Source: Pirellulales bacterium | Lineage (GTDB): Bacteria; Planctomycetota; Planctomycetia; Pirellulales; Thermoguttaceae | Reading direction: 5' to 3' | DNA: 17,161 nt | Assembly: GCA_030642635.1 (NCBI GenBank) | Contig: DAOWNK010000029.1 | Location: 1 to 17,161, forward strand | Shown: positions 1-7,038 of the stretch, piece after piece | Numbering within the stretch: the stretch's first letter is position 1 | Layout of the letters: every line of letters begins with the position of its first letter | Program-made: the position numbers and the translations under genes | The notes under the pieces: generated by a model | Databases searched by the model: none | What the model was told of the DNA's origin: nothing | Seen by the model: only the letters and a program-made list of their open reading frames with translations

Positions 1-151
1 ATGGTCGATTGCTCTCTCGCGCAACCATCCGGCCCGCACACAACGGGATTAAGCGATCGAACTGTCCGGTTCTGGAAAATCATAACACTCTTGGCCACAG
101 TAGTCGAAATCTATGTGTTGAATTGTTTCACAAGCTCTCACTCCTCTCTCT
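1..151. other. Window edge downstream of glgX, nothing recognised
   Basis: This stretch follows the glgX stop codon, reading on the minus strand. I see no convincing coding region, RNA gene or strong hairpin terminator. An open frame from position 1 runs on the plus strand into glgX, but its translation becomes Arg/Pro/Gly-rich as expected of an antisense shadow in GC-rich DNA. The base composition is a little more AT-rich than the flanking gene, which fits a spacer. Confidence 0.5.
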
Positions 152-2311
152 TCATAGCTCATCCGGTGCGACGTAGCAGACCAGCGATCGGCCGGCCAGT
201 TCCAGCAGGCCGTCGGTTGGTGGGGCCGGGCCGTCCAGGTCCGGGTAGATGTCCGCCGGAGCGGCGGCGGCGGTGTCGATAAACTGCCGCCATGCCAGTG
301 CTCGGGCGATCGGCGGGATGGTGAACCGTTGTGGGTCGGCCCCGGCGTGGAACATTATCAACACGTGGTGGTTCGGCGACTCCAACACGCCGTTTTGCGG
401 CATCGCGCCGAGCAGGCATGTAAGGCTACGTTCGTCGGCGGTCCAGTCGACCGGCTCGCCGTCGGCGTTGCACCAGCTTGCGTCCGGCAGCCCACCGGGT
501 CGGACCGGGTGCCCGTCCAGGAAGTTTGATTGGCGGACGGTCGGCTCGGCTCGGCGAAACGCGATCAATGCTTCGACGAATCGCCACACTTCGCGATTTT
601 TCTCCACCCGACGCCAATCGAACCACGAGATGGCGTTATCCTGGCAGTATGCGTTGTTGTTGCCGCGTTGTGTGCGTCGGCATTCGTCGCCGGAGAGTAT
701 CATCGGCACGCCCTGGCTCAGCAGCAGCGAGGCCAGCATGTTTTTGATCTGCTGTTGCCGGATTTTCACGATCCCTTTGCGACGTGTCGGGCCTTCGACG
801 CCGCAGTTGTAGCTGAAGTTGTTGTTATCTCCGTCGCAGTTTCCTTCTTCGTTTTCTTCGTTGTGTTTTTCGTTGTAGGTGACCAGGTCGTTAAGCGGAA
901 AGCCGTCGTGCGAGGTGATGAAGTTGATGCTGTGGTAAGGCCGCCGCCCACCGGCTTGGTACAGATCGCTTGAGCCTGCCAGCCGTGTAGCCAACGGTCC
1001 GATCATGTGCGGGTCTCCGCGCCAGAACCGCCGCATATCGTCGCGATACCGCCCGTTCCATTCAGCCCAGCGAAGGTTTGCGAACGAACCGACCTGATAC
1101 GCACCGGCCGCGTCCCATGCCTCGGCGATGATCTTCGTATCGGCCAGCAACGGGTCCTCGCCGATCGCTTCGACCACGGGCGGATTGGGTCGCAGCTCGC
1201 CATTTCGGTCGCGGCTCAGGATCGACGCCAGATCGAAGCGGAACCCGTCCACATGGTAGTTGTGCACCCAGTGTCGCAGGCAGTGGAATATCATCTCGCG
1301 TACGATCGGGTGGTTTCCGTTCAGTGTGTTTCCACAGCCCGAGTAGTTGCGATAGTATTCGCCGCCATTGTCCATCATGTAGTAAACGCGATTTTCAAGC
1401 CCTTTGAAACCGAAGGTCGGTCCCAGTTCGTTCCCTTCGGCCGTATGGTTGAATACCACGTCGAGGATTACTTCGATACCGGCCTGGTGCAGCGCCCGGA
1501 CCATCTCCTTGAATTCTCGGACCTGGCAGCCGGGTTCACGGCCGGCCGCGTATCCGCGATGCGGCGAGAAGAAGGCGATCGGGTCGTAGCCCCAGTAGTT
1601 CGGCCGCTGGAGCTTCTGCCCAATGCAGTCGTAGATCGGGAACTCGTGCACCGGCATCAGTTCCACCGCAGTTACGCCCAGCGATTGCAGATACGGAATC
1701 TTCTCGATTACGCCCAGATACGTGCCGGGGTGTGTTGCTTCGCTGGAGCGTGCGCGGGTGAAGCCGCGGACGTGCATTTCGTAGATGATCGTTTCGGAGA
1801 TGGGTCGGCGCAGGTGCCGGTCGCCTTGCCAGTCGAACTTTTCATCGACGACCACACACTTCGGCGGTCGGACGATGCCTCCCTCGGCCGACAGGAACCG
1901 CCCGGCAAGCGCCTTGGCGTACGGGTCGATCAGTCTGGCCTGCGGGTCGAATCGTTGGCCGCGTTTCGGCTCGTGCGGCCCGTCCGCCTGGAAGTGGTAA
2001 AGCTTTCCCGGTCCAACGCCGGGCACGAACAGGCTCCAGATATCGCCCCAGCGGTTTAGGTCCGGGTTGAAATCGATAATTTCTGCCGGTTCGAGGTCGC
2101 TCGTCTTGTTGTACAAAAGCACCCGCATTGCCGTGGCCGAGCGGCTGAACACGACGAACTGTACGCCGCCGTCATGGACTATGGCCCCATAAGGCAGCGG
2201 GTGGGTGAATCGCAAAGCAGCGTGACGCTCGGCCATCTGTGGGTGCTCTGGGGTGTAGACGGGGCAAGAACCGACCTGCCAAGCATAACATTGATTCGCA
2301 TCCAGTGACAT
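152..2311 (-). CDS. glgX: Glycogen debranching enzyme GlgX (isoamylase type, GH13)
   Basis: This enzyme hydrolyses alpha-1,6 branches of glycogen or limit dextrin in the cytoplasm. The 719-residue length is normal for GlgX. An N-terminal CBM48-like beta domain (about 35-145, with LPYGAIVHDGGVQFVVFSR) precedes the TIM barrel. Barrel signatures are YEMHVRGFT near 177-185, DVVFNH at 284-289, GFRFD with the predicted nucleophile Asp360, AEAWD with the acid/base Glu397, and SHDG with Asp469. The family motif GNNNAYCQDN is at 550-559. The ATG at 2311 is preceded by a weak AAGG; Met26 is a possible later start, since homology begins only around residue 35. The lipoprotein gene lies 156 bp upstream on the same strand. 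No glgA, glgB, glgC or glgP is in the window, so any pathway link is by family knowledge only. Confidence 0.95.
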   Translation of the reverse strand: MSLDANQCYAWQVGSCPVYTPEHPQMAERHAALRFTHPLPYGAIVHDGGVQFVVFSRSATAMRVLLYNKTSDLEPAEIIDFNPDLNRWGDIWSLFVPGVGPGKLYHFQADGPHEPKRGQRFDPQARLIDPYAKALAGRFLSAEGGIVRPPKCVVVDEKFDWQGDRHLRRPISETIIYEMHVRGFTRARSSEATHPGTYLGVIEKIPYLQSLGVTAVELMPVHEFPIYDCIGQKLQRPNYWGYDPIAFFSPHRGYAAGREPGCQVREFKEMVRALHQAGIEVILDVVFNHTAEGNELGPTFGFKGLENRVYYMMDNGGEYYRNYSGCGNTLNGNHPIVREMIFHCLRHWVHNYHVDGFRFDLASILSRDRNGELRPNPPVVEAIGEDPLLADTKIIAEAWDAAGAYQVGSFANLRWAEWNGRYRDDMRRFWRGDPHMIGPLATRLAGSSDLYQAGGRRPYHSINFITSHDGFPLNDLVTYNEKHNEENEEGNCDGDNNNFSYNCGVEGPTRRKGIVKIRQQQIKNMLASLLLSQGVPMILSGDECRRTQRGNNNAYCQDNAISWFDWRRVEKNREVWRFVEALIAFRRAEPTVRQSNFLDGHPVRPGGLPDASWCNADGEPVDWTADERSLTCLLGAMPQNGVLESPNHHVLIMFHAGADPQRFTIPPIARALAWRQFIDTAAAAPADIYPDLDGPAPPTDGLLELAGRSLVCYVAPDEL

Positions 2312-2467
2312 GCCGGACCTTGGTAAAATGGAAAATATCTCGTTTCCCTATTACTTCGGCCGCCGGAACGCAGAAATCGAGCGCCGGCAAAACCGCCCGA
2401 CGAGTCTCCGCGACCGGACCAGCACACCCTCCGCGCAAAACGTTCCCACAAGATTTACCGATAATGC

Positions 2468-3391
2468 CTACTCTTCCTCGTGGAACACGGCGTGGCAGTC
2501 GTGACAGCTTTGGTCCAGCTTGGCCATGGCGGCGGCGGTGGCATCCTTGTCGGCGGCACGGATGCCGGCGTTTACCTCGGCGGCCGCGTCGCGCATCTGG
2601 ATGCAGAGTTTCTCCCACTCGGCCACGGCGTCCGGTTTTTTGGTCTCATCGACGTTCGGAATCGTCCCGTGAGCGATCACCGCGATTACGGCCGACAGCC
2701 CGCGTGTCTGGTCAGCTTTCGATTCAAATCGCTTTCCCTTTACAAACCGTTTCAGCTTGGTGTAAACGATCTGCGACTGTTCGACGATTGGTTCGATTGG
2801 TGCGACCTTCTCCCACTTCAGTTCGATATCCACTGCATCGCCCTTTCCATCTGCGGCGGATTTCAGTGCAGCAACGGCAGCCTGTGCGGCGGCGAAATCC
2901 TCGGCCGCGGCCAACTCGGCGGCGGCCTGCATCATCGCCGCGGCGCTCGACTTATACTCGCTGTCCTCGTCGTGAAGCCCTAAGGCCAACGCGATGAGCA
3001 CCAGCGTGTTGGCGCCCCTGTCGATCTTGCTTTCTGAGTCGTTGTACTCCTCCTCGGTCTTCACGGCCTCTTCCAGCTTTTCAATGTACTCGGACACCTG
3101 AGCGGCCAGGTCGTCGGCCGGTGCGAAGTCGGAAACCTTGACCTCACTTGGTGCAGCGGCGGGTGTATCCGCCGGCTTTTCGGCCGGTTCCTCTGTCGGT
3201 TCTTCTGCCGGTTCTTCAACTGGCTGTTCGGCAGGTTCTACGGCCGGCTGTTCGACGATAATCGTTTCTTCGACCTGCTCGATCGGTTCCACGACCTGCT
3301 GTTCGGTCTGCTGCGGTTTGCAGCCGGAGAAGGCAACGCCGATTGCGATTACCAATACGCATAGCCCACCCAATGCACGTGCTGATTTCAT
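2468..3391 (-). CDS. Predicted class II cytochrome c-type lipoprotein
   Basis: This is a predicted periplasm-facing, membrane-anchored electron carrier of 307 residues. The N-terminus is a lipoprotein signal with a hydrophobic stretch ending in FSGC, so Cys24 is the likely lipidated residue. A Pro/Glu/Ala-rich linker runs from about 30 to 85. The rest is Ala-rich and helical. The last residues contain CHDCH (296-300), a c-type haem site with His300 as proximal ligand; a single haem motif at the extreme C-terminus of a helical protein fits class II (c'-type) cytochromes. I chose the ATG at 3391 because an AAGGAG site lies 7 bases upstream and the signal peptide begins there; a TTG at 3421 would add ten unsuitable residues. 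It is divergent from purM. The electron partner is unknown, and binding of another ligand is possible. Confidence 0.8.
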   Translation of the reverse strand: MKSARALGGLCVLVIAIGVAFSGCKPQQTEQQVVEPIEQVEETIIVEQPAVEPAEQPVEEPAEEPTEEPAEKPADTPAAAPSEVKVSDFAPADDLAAQVSEYIEKLEEAVKTEEEYNDSESKIDRGANTLVLIALALGLHDEDSEYKSSAAAMMQAAAELAAAEDFAAAQAAVAALKSAADGKGDAVDIELKWEKVAPIEPIVEQSQIVYTKLKRFVKGKRFESKADQTRGLSAVIAVIAHGTIPNVDETKKPDAVAEWEKLCIQMRDAAAEVNAGIRAADKDATAAAMAKLDQSCHDCHAVFHEEE

Positions 3392-3431
3392 AAGTTTCTC
3401 CTTTTTTAAGTGACAAAACAAACAGGATTAA

Positions 3432-3459
3432 ATTTTGCACATTCCGGATGGGTTGTCAA
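3432..3459 (-). promoter_or_regulatory. Candidate sigma70-type promoter for the cytochrome lipoprotein gene
   Basis: Read on the minus strand, a perfect TTGACA (3459-3454) is followed after 16 bases by CAAAAT (3437-3432), which matches 4 of 6 consensus -10 bases. The predicted start of transcription leaves a short leader of roughly 30 bases that contains the AAGGAG ribosome site. The -35 box lies 8 bases from the -35 box of the divergent purM promoter. The consensus is inferred from general bacterial promoters and not from this lineage. Confidence 0.45.
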
Positions 3460-3467
3460 TGAGTCAG

Positions 3468-3496
3468 TTCACAAACCGCCGGTCATACATTATAAT
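3468..3496 (+). promoter_or_regulatory. Candidate sigma70-type promoter for purM
   Basis: TTCACA (3468-3473, 5 of 6 consensus) is followed after exactly 17 bases by a perfect TATAAT (3491-3496), about 30 bases before the purM ATG. This is one of the best promoter matches in the window and supports separate transcription of purM away from the divergent lipoprotein gene. No purine-box operator or riboswitch-like fold was recognised between the promoter and the start codon. Confidence 0.6.
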
Positions 3497-3526
3497 GTTG
3501 TTTCTTCCTACCAATCGGATATTGTC

Positions 3527-4594
3527 ATGGCCAAAGCAACCTACAAAGACGCCGGTGTGGACCTGGACACGTATGCCCAGGCGATGTCCCGGCTGCCGAG
3601 GCTGATCTCCAGGACGAACACCCCACGAGTGCTGCGTTTGGACGGCGGATTCGCCGGGCTGTTCCAGCTCGATTTCGACAACCCGCTGTTCGCCCGAAGG
3701 TATAAGGATCCGGTGCTGGTCGCCTGTACCGACGGGGTGGGCACGAAGCTGAAGGTGGCCTCGGCCACCGGTGTGCACGACACGGTGGGCATCGACCTGG
3801 TGGCGATGAGCGTCAACGACGCCGTCTGCTGCGGCGCCGAGCCGCTTTTCTTCCTCGACTACGTGGCCATGCCGAAGGACGATCCGTCGCTTTTGGAGCA
3901 GATTGTCGAAGGGATTACCCAGGGGTGTCTGCAAGGCGACTGTGCGTTGCTTGGCGGCGAGACGGCCATTATGCCGGATCTGTACGCACCGGGCGATTAC
4001 GACCTGGCCGGGTTTTGCGTGGGCGTGGCGGAGCGCAAGTGCCTGATCGACGGCTCGGCGATTGTGCCGGACGATGTGGTGCTGGGAATTGCCTCTGCCG
4101 GACTGCACTCTAACGGCTTTAGCCTTGCACGGAAGATCGTCTTCGATATTGCCGGACTTAAAATCGACGATCACGTGGAGGAGCTTGGGCAAACGGTCGG
4201 CAGTGCGTTGCTGGAGCCGACACGAATTTACGTCCGGCCGATTCGCAAGGTGCTCAGCTACTACAAGGTGAAGCAGGTGGTGCACGGCATCGCACACGTC
4301 ACCGGCGGCGGGCTGCACGAGAACCTTACGAGAATTCTACCCGACGGCGTTCAAGTGGTCATCCAGCGCGGCAGTTGGCCCGTCCCGCCGGTCTTCGAGT
4401 GGTTGCAGCGGCTCGGCGAGGTGGAGCAAGCGGAGATGGACCGTGTGTTCAACATGGGGCTGGGCATGGTGCTGGTCGTCGCGCCGTTTTACGCCGAGAG
4501 CATCCGACATCAGTTGAAGCGTAGCGGGTTGGCGAATTGGCAGATCGGCCGAGTGCAAGAAGGGCCGCGTGGCGTAGTGTGGGGAGTCGTTTAG
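3527..4594 (+). CDS. purM: Phosphoribosylformylglycinamidine cyclo-ligase (AIR synthetase)
   Basis: PurM closes the imidazole ring, converting FGAM and ATP to AIR, in the fifth step of de novo purine synthesis in the cytoplasm. The 355-residue protein has the usual length. Signatures in order are YKDAGVD near the start, the ATP-binding CTDGVGTKLKVA (67-78), DLVAMSVND followed by CCGAEPLFFLDY (90-112), LLGGETAIMP (141-150), GIASAGLHSNGFSL (187-200) and HVTGGGLHENL (257-267). The reading frame is open further upstream (GTG at 3410), but the ATG at 3527 is chosen: it begins the conserved MAKATYKDAGVD sequence and lies just downstream of a strong promoter that is inside the longer frame. purM is alone here, with no purN or other pur gene beside it. 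Confidence 0.96.
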   Translation: MAKATYKDAGVDLDTYAQAMSRLPRLISRTNTPRVLRLDGGFAGLFQLDFDNPLFARRYKDPVLVACTDGVGTKLKVASATGVHDTVGIDLVAMSVNDAVCCGAEPLFFLDYVAMPKDDPSLLEQIVEGITQGCLQGDCALLGGETAIMPDLYAPGDYDLAGFCVGVAERKCLIDGSAIVPDDVVLGIASAGLHSNGFSLARKIVFDIAGLKIDDHVEELGQTVGSALLEPTRIYVRPIRKVLSYYKVKQVVHGIAHVTGGGLHENLTRILPDGVQVVIQRGSWPVPPVFEWLQRLGEVEQAEMDRVFNMGLGMVLVVAPFYAESIRHQLKRSGLANWQIGRVQEGPRGVVWGVV

Positions 4595-4595
4595 C

Positions 4596-4614
4596 ATCCG
4601 CCGGCACGGCGGAT
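4596..4614 (+). terminator. Hairpin directly after purM, possible terminator
   Basis: ATCCGCC (4596-4602) and GGCGGAT (4608-4614) form a perfect 7-bp GC-rich stem with a 5-base loop, starting one base after the purM stop codon. There is no immediate run of T, only a T-rich stretch about 14 bases later, so a canonical intrinsic terminator is uncertain. Its position suggests a 3' end or RNA-stabilising hairpin. Confidence 0.4.
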
Positions 4615-4651
4615 TGCGGTGCATAGTGTTGTTTTGGTATGGAAAAAGAAA

Positions 4652-4837
4652 ATGAAGAAGAAATTTGATTGTGTGGAAATGAAACGCAAAGCACAAAAAC
4701 GCTTGCAGCAGGAATACGAGAATCGAAAGGGCGAATTCTCGTCCTATTCAGACTTTATCACGACCACGGCAAATGAATCCCCGGAAATCAGCGAATTCCG
4801 GGCAAAGATTCGGTGTAAGACGACAAGTCGTTCGTGA
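4652..4837 (+). CDS. Small protein of unknown function beginning MKKKFDCVEMKRKAQ
   Basis: This is a 61-residue charged, probably helical cytoplasmic protein. The N-terminal block KKFDCVEMKRKAQKRL, followed by an SPEISEFRAKI segment, resembles from memory a widespread class of short proteins found in scattered, often mobile or toxin-antitoxin-like contexts; no function is assigned. The ATG at 4652 is chosen because the recognised block begins there; an in-frame ATG at 4619 would add eleven unlikely residues. The ribosome site is only a purine-rich GGAAAAAG. The coding sequence looks clearly more AT-rich than purM and dsbD, consistent with acquisition. No partner toxin gene is adjacent. It converges with dsbD. 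Confidence 0.55.
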   Translation: MKKKFDCVEMKRKAQKRLQQEYENRKGEFSSYSDFITTTANESPEISEFRAKIRCKTTSRS

Positions 4838-4856
4838 TAGGTTTCATGCATCTTGT

Positions 4857-4873
4857 GGTGCGTTTCACGCACC
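4857..4873. terminator. Hairpin between convergent genes, terminator or REP-like element
   Basis: GGTGCGT (4857-4863) and ACGCACC (4867-4873) form a perfect 7-bp stem with a 3-base loop. It ends exactly beside the dsbD stop codon (minus strand) and lies 20 bases beyond the stop of the small plus-strand ORF, so it could serve both transcripts. There is no clear T-run on either side. The stem followed by CTAC is reminiscent of dispersed GGTGCGT...ACGCACCCTAC repeats seen in many bacterial genomes; that resemblance is from memory. Confidence 0.45.
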
Positions 4874-6778
4874 CTACTTCGATGCACCGGCCTTTCGCAG
4901 CGATTCCAGGAGCGTCGCCTGTGTGTAACCGCCTCGGAGCACGATGGGCCGGTTCGGATCGTCGGCCGGGAAGATCGCCAGGGTGGGCACTTGCTTGCTG
5001 CCTAAAAGCTCCAGTATCTCAGTAACTTCCGGGGAGCCATGCGTCCAGTCGGCGTGCAAGGTGACGATACCATGCGAATCGACCGCCGCTCGGATTTTCG
5101 ACGTGTTGAGCACTGTGTTCTCGAGTGTTTTGCACGTCAGGCACCAATTGGCCGTAAAATCGACCAGCACGGTCTTGCCGGCGGCGATTGATTCTTCCAA
5201 TGCCGCACGGGTAAACGGCCGCCAGGGCAGTTTGTAGTCGTGTTCGACCGCTTGGGTGGCGACCCCCTGGGTGGCGACCCCCTGTTGGATCGTTCGTTCC
5301 AGCCGGTGTTCCATAACGTCGCGCAGGCCGCCGAACGGCATTCCAGGCACAATCTCGTCGATGCCGGGAAAGGTGATAATCCAGACGACTACGGTAAACG
5401 CGGCCGCTTCGAGCCATGCCCTGGTTTTTGATGCCGTGTCGGCGGTCGGCGGCACACGGCCGATCCACCAGCACGCACCCCACAGGCCGAACAACAGCCC
5501 GACGGTCGGTACTACGTAAGACCATTGGATAAACGTCAACAAAAACACGACGGTGCCCAACAGCACGAAGCCCATTATCTGCTTGAACGTATCCATCCAC
5601 GCCCCGGGCTTCGGCAGAAAGCCGATCAGTTTCGGGAACGCACCGATCAACAGGTACGGCAACGCCATGCCGACGCCGACCGAGGTGAACACGGCGTAAG
5701 TTCTGGGCGGCGGCTGGGCAACCGCCCAGGCTAGCGCGGGGGCCAGTAACGGCGCGCTGCAAGGGGTGGCGAGGATCGTGGTAAGCACGCCCTTTGCAAA
5801 CGCGCCGGCGGCGCCTTCCTTTTCCGCCACTTCGATCGCCTTGCCGCGACCGGCGAAGCCGGGAATGGGGATTTCCCAAACGCCGAGGAAACTCAAGCCC
5901 ATCACGAATACCACGGCGGCCAGGGTGATGTTGAAACCCTGGTAGCTGAACAGTTGCCCCCAGCCGAACCCGGCAAAGACGGCCAATGTGGCCAGCAGCA
6001 GGAACACCGAAAGCAGCCCGAGCGAATACCACACGTTCAGCAACAACGCCTGGCTGCGGCTGTGCCCGGCTTGCTCGATGAACGAGAGCACCTTCAACCC
6101 GATCACCGGCAGCACGCACGGCATCAGGTTCAGTATCAATCCGCCGAGCAGGCCCATGGCGATCGCCAGGGCCAGGGAGGTTTTTTCAAGTTGCTCGTTC
6201 TCGGCAACGACCAGTGCGTTCGGGTCGAAGCCTTGTGCTTGTGTTTCCGGGGAGCACTGCTTCTGACGAAGCAGTGGCACACCAAGTTCCCGGACACTCT
6301 CATCCAGACTCGCAATAAACGGCAACTCGCGCGGCGGCAGGCACGTGTTGGCGTCGCACGGCTGGACGGTGAGCACACCTTCGATCTGCAAATCGGCCGG
6401 ATTGACGCCGGGCGACAACTCGATCGGGGCGTACCAGGTGACACTCTCGTAATGGCTCTCGACGATCAGGTCGCCGAAGACCTCTTCCCGCTTCTTATCC
6501 GGCGGTGTACCGGCCTGGAAATCGCCCACCACGCGGAATACATCGGAGGGGGCCAGCTTGATCTTTGTCGCCACCGGTCCGCCGGGCGGTTGGGTGATCG
6601 AGTAGATGTGCCAGCCTGGCTCGATCGCGGCGGTTATGAACAGCTCTGAGGCCGTAAATCGTGCCGAGATGCTCGCAATATCATTCTCGATCGGTTGCGA
6701 CCAGGCGGACAAAACCATCGACAACAGAACAACCGACAACAACGTCGAAACCACCAGGCGAGAACTGTGCGTATTCAT
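4874..6778 (-). CDS. dsbD: Thiol:disulfide interchange protein DsbD (protein-disulfide reductase)
   Basis: DsbD carries electrons from cytoplasmic thioredoxin across the inner membrane to periplasmic reductases. The 634-residue protein has all three modules. After a signal peptide (about 1-27, ending SAWS) comes an N-terminal DsbC-like domain with the pair Cys141/Cys146 (CDANTC). A multi-pass membrane domain (about 198-470) contains MPC (Cys221) and ATPC (Cys340), the CcdA-type redox pair. A C-terminal thioredoxin domain has WCLTC (Cys546, Cys549). The ATG at 6778 is chosen because the signal peptide starts there and AAGGGA lies 9 bases upstream; the frame remains open to 6874. A 15-bp tandem duplication gives GVATQGVATQ in the linker (500-509). 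A likely client is cytochrome c maturation, consistent with the nearby haem lipoprotein. Confidence 0.95.
   Translation of the reverse strand: MNTHSSRLVVSTLLSVVLLSMVLSAWSQPIENDIASISARFTASELFITAAIEPGWHIYSITQPPGGPVATKIKLAPSDVFRVVGDFQAGTPPDKKREEVFGDLIVESHYESVTWYAPIELSPGVNPADLQIEGVLTVQPCDANTCLPPRELPFIASLDESVRELGVPLLRQKQCSPETQAQGFDPNALVVAENEQLEKTSLALAIAMGLLGGLILNLMPCVLPVIGLKVLSFIEQAGHSRSQALLLNVWYSLGLLSVFLLLATLAVFAGFGWGQLFSYQGFNITLAAVVFVMGLSFLGVWEIPIPGFAGRGKAIEVAEKEGAAGAFAKGVLTTILATPCSAPLLAPALAWAVAQPPPRTYAVFTSVGVGMALPYLLIGAFPKLIGFLPKPGAWMDTFKQIMGFVLLGTVVFLLTFIQWSYVVPTVGLLFGLWGACWWIGRVPPTADTASKTRAWLEAAAFTVVVWIITFPGIDEIVPGMPFGGLRDVMEHRLERTIQQGVATQGVATQAVEHDYKLPWRPFTRAALEESIAAGKTVLVDFTANWCLTCKTLENTVLNTSKIRAAVDSHGIVTLHADWTHGSPEVTEILELLGSKQVPTLAIFPADDPNRPIVLRGGYTQATLLESLRKAGASK
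5254..5283. repeat. Perfect 15-bp tandem duplication inside dsbD
   Basis: The 15-mer GGGTGGCGACCCCCT occurs twice in direct succession (5254-5268 and 5269-5283). Being a multiple of three, it keeps the frame and duplicates a GVATQ pentapeptide in the predicted loop between the last membrane helix and the thioredoxin domain of DsbD. Identity at every position, including third codon positions, indicates a recent duplication. Confidence 0.9.
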
Positions 6779-6911
6779 GGCGCCATGTCCCTTGGTTTTA
6801 CGAAAAGCGTAGTTTATCATATATGCTGGGCTGGAAAAGAGGACTATTAGCCATTTAGCCGCCGTGCTTGCCACAATACCGTTTAATTAAGGGCAGAATC
6901 GTCGACAACCA

Positions 6912-6996
6912 CAGTGGCACCGGCGTCTCGCCGGTGGAACACAGGTGTAGACGGCGCCCTGAGTTCCGTCACACCGGCGAGACGCCGGTGCCACTG
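6912..6996. repeat. REPIN-like doublet: two inverted hairpin units forming one large palindrome
   Basis: A 25-base arm at 6912-6936 is the exact reverse complement of 6972-6996, separated by 35 bases. Each arm is itself a hairpin with 8-bp stem CACCGGCG/CGCCGGTG and 3-base loop, followed by a GTGCCACT-type tail. The pair can also fold as one long hairpin, extended by GGAAC (6936-6940) with GTTCC (6963-6967). This layout matches REP doublets (BIME or REPIN elements), which are mobilised in trans by RAYT transposases; none is in the window. It lies in the 260-bp divergent spacer between dsbD and the exported-protein gene. No other feature was recognised in this spacer. Confidence 0.8.
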
Positions 6997-7038
6997 GATT
7001 TTCCTTAACATCACCACTAATTCAACTTCAACGGTTCC

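Noticed and set aside
1007..2059. Long plus-strand open frame (350 codons) antisense to glgX
   Set aside because: The minus-strand frame has complete GlgX catalytic motifs; this frame lacks any recognisable motif and is a typical shadow in GC-rich DNA.
3497..3526. Purine riboswitch or PurR box before purM
   Set aside because: The leader is only about 30 bases and shows no suitable fold or palindrome.
3410..3526. N-terminal extension of PurM from GTG at 3410
   Set aside because: The extension contains the promoter and the sequence has no PurM similarity; conserved sequence starts at the ATG at 3527.
3464..4318. 284-codon minus-strand frame opposite purM
   Set aside because: purM on the plus strand is unambiguous; the antisense frame is compositionally artefactual.
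5019..6119. 366-codon minus-strand frame overlapping dsbD
   Set aside because: It is a shifted frame within dsbD, Arg-rich and motif-free, whereas the dsbD frame has all redox motifs and membrane helices.
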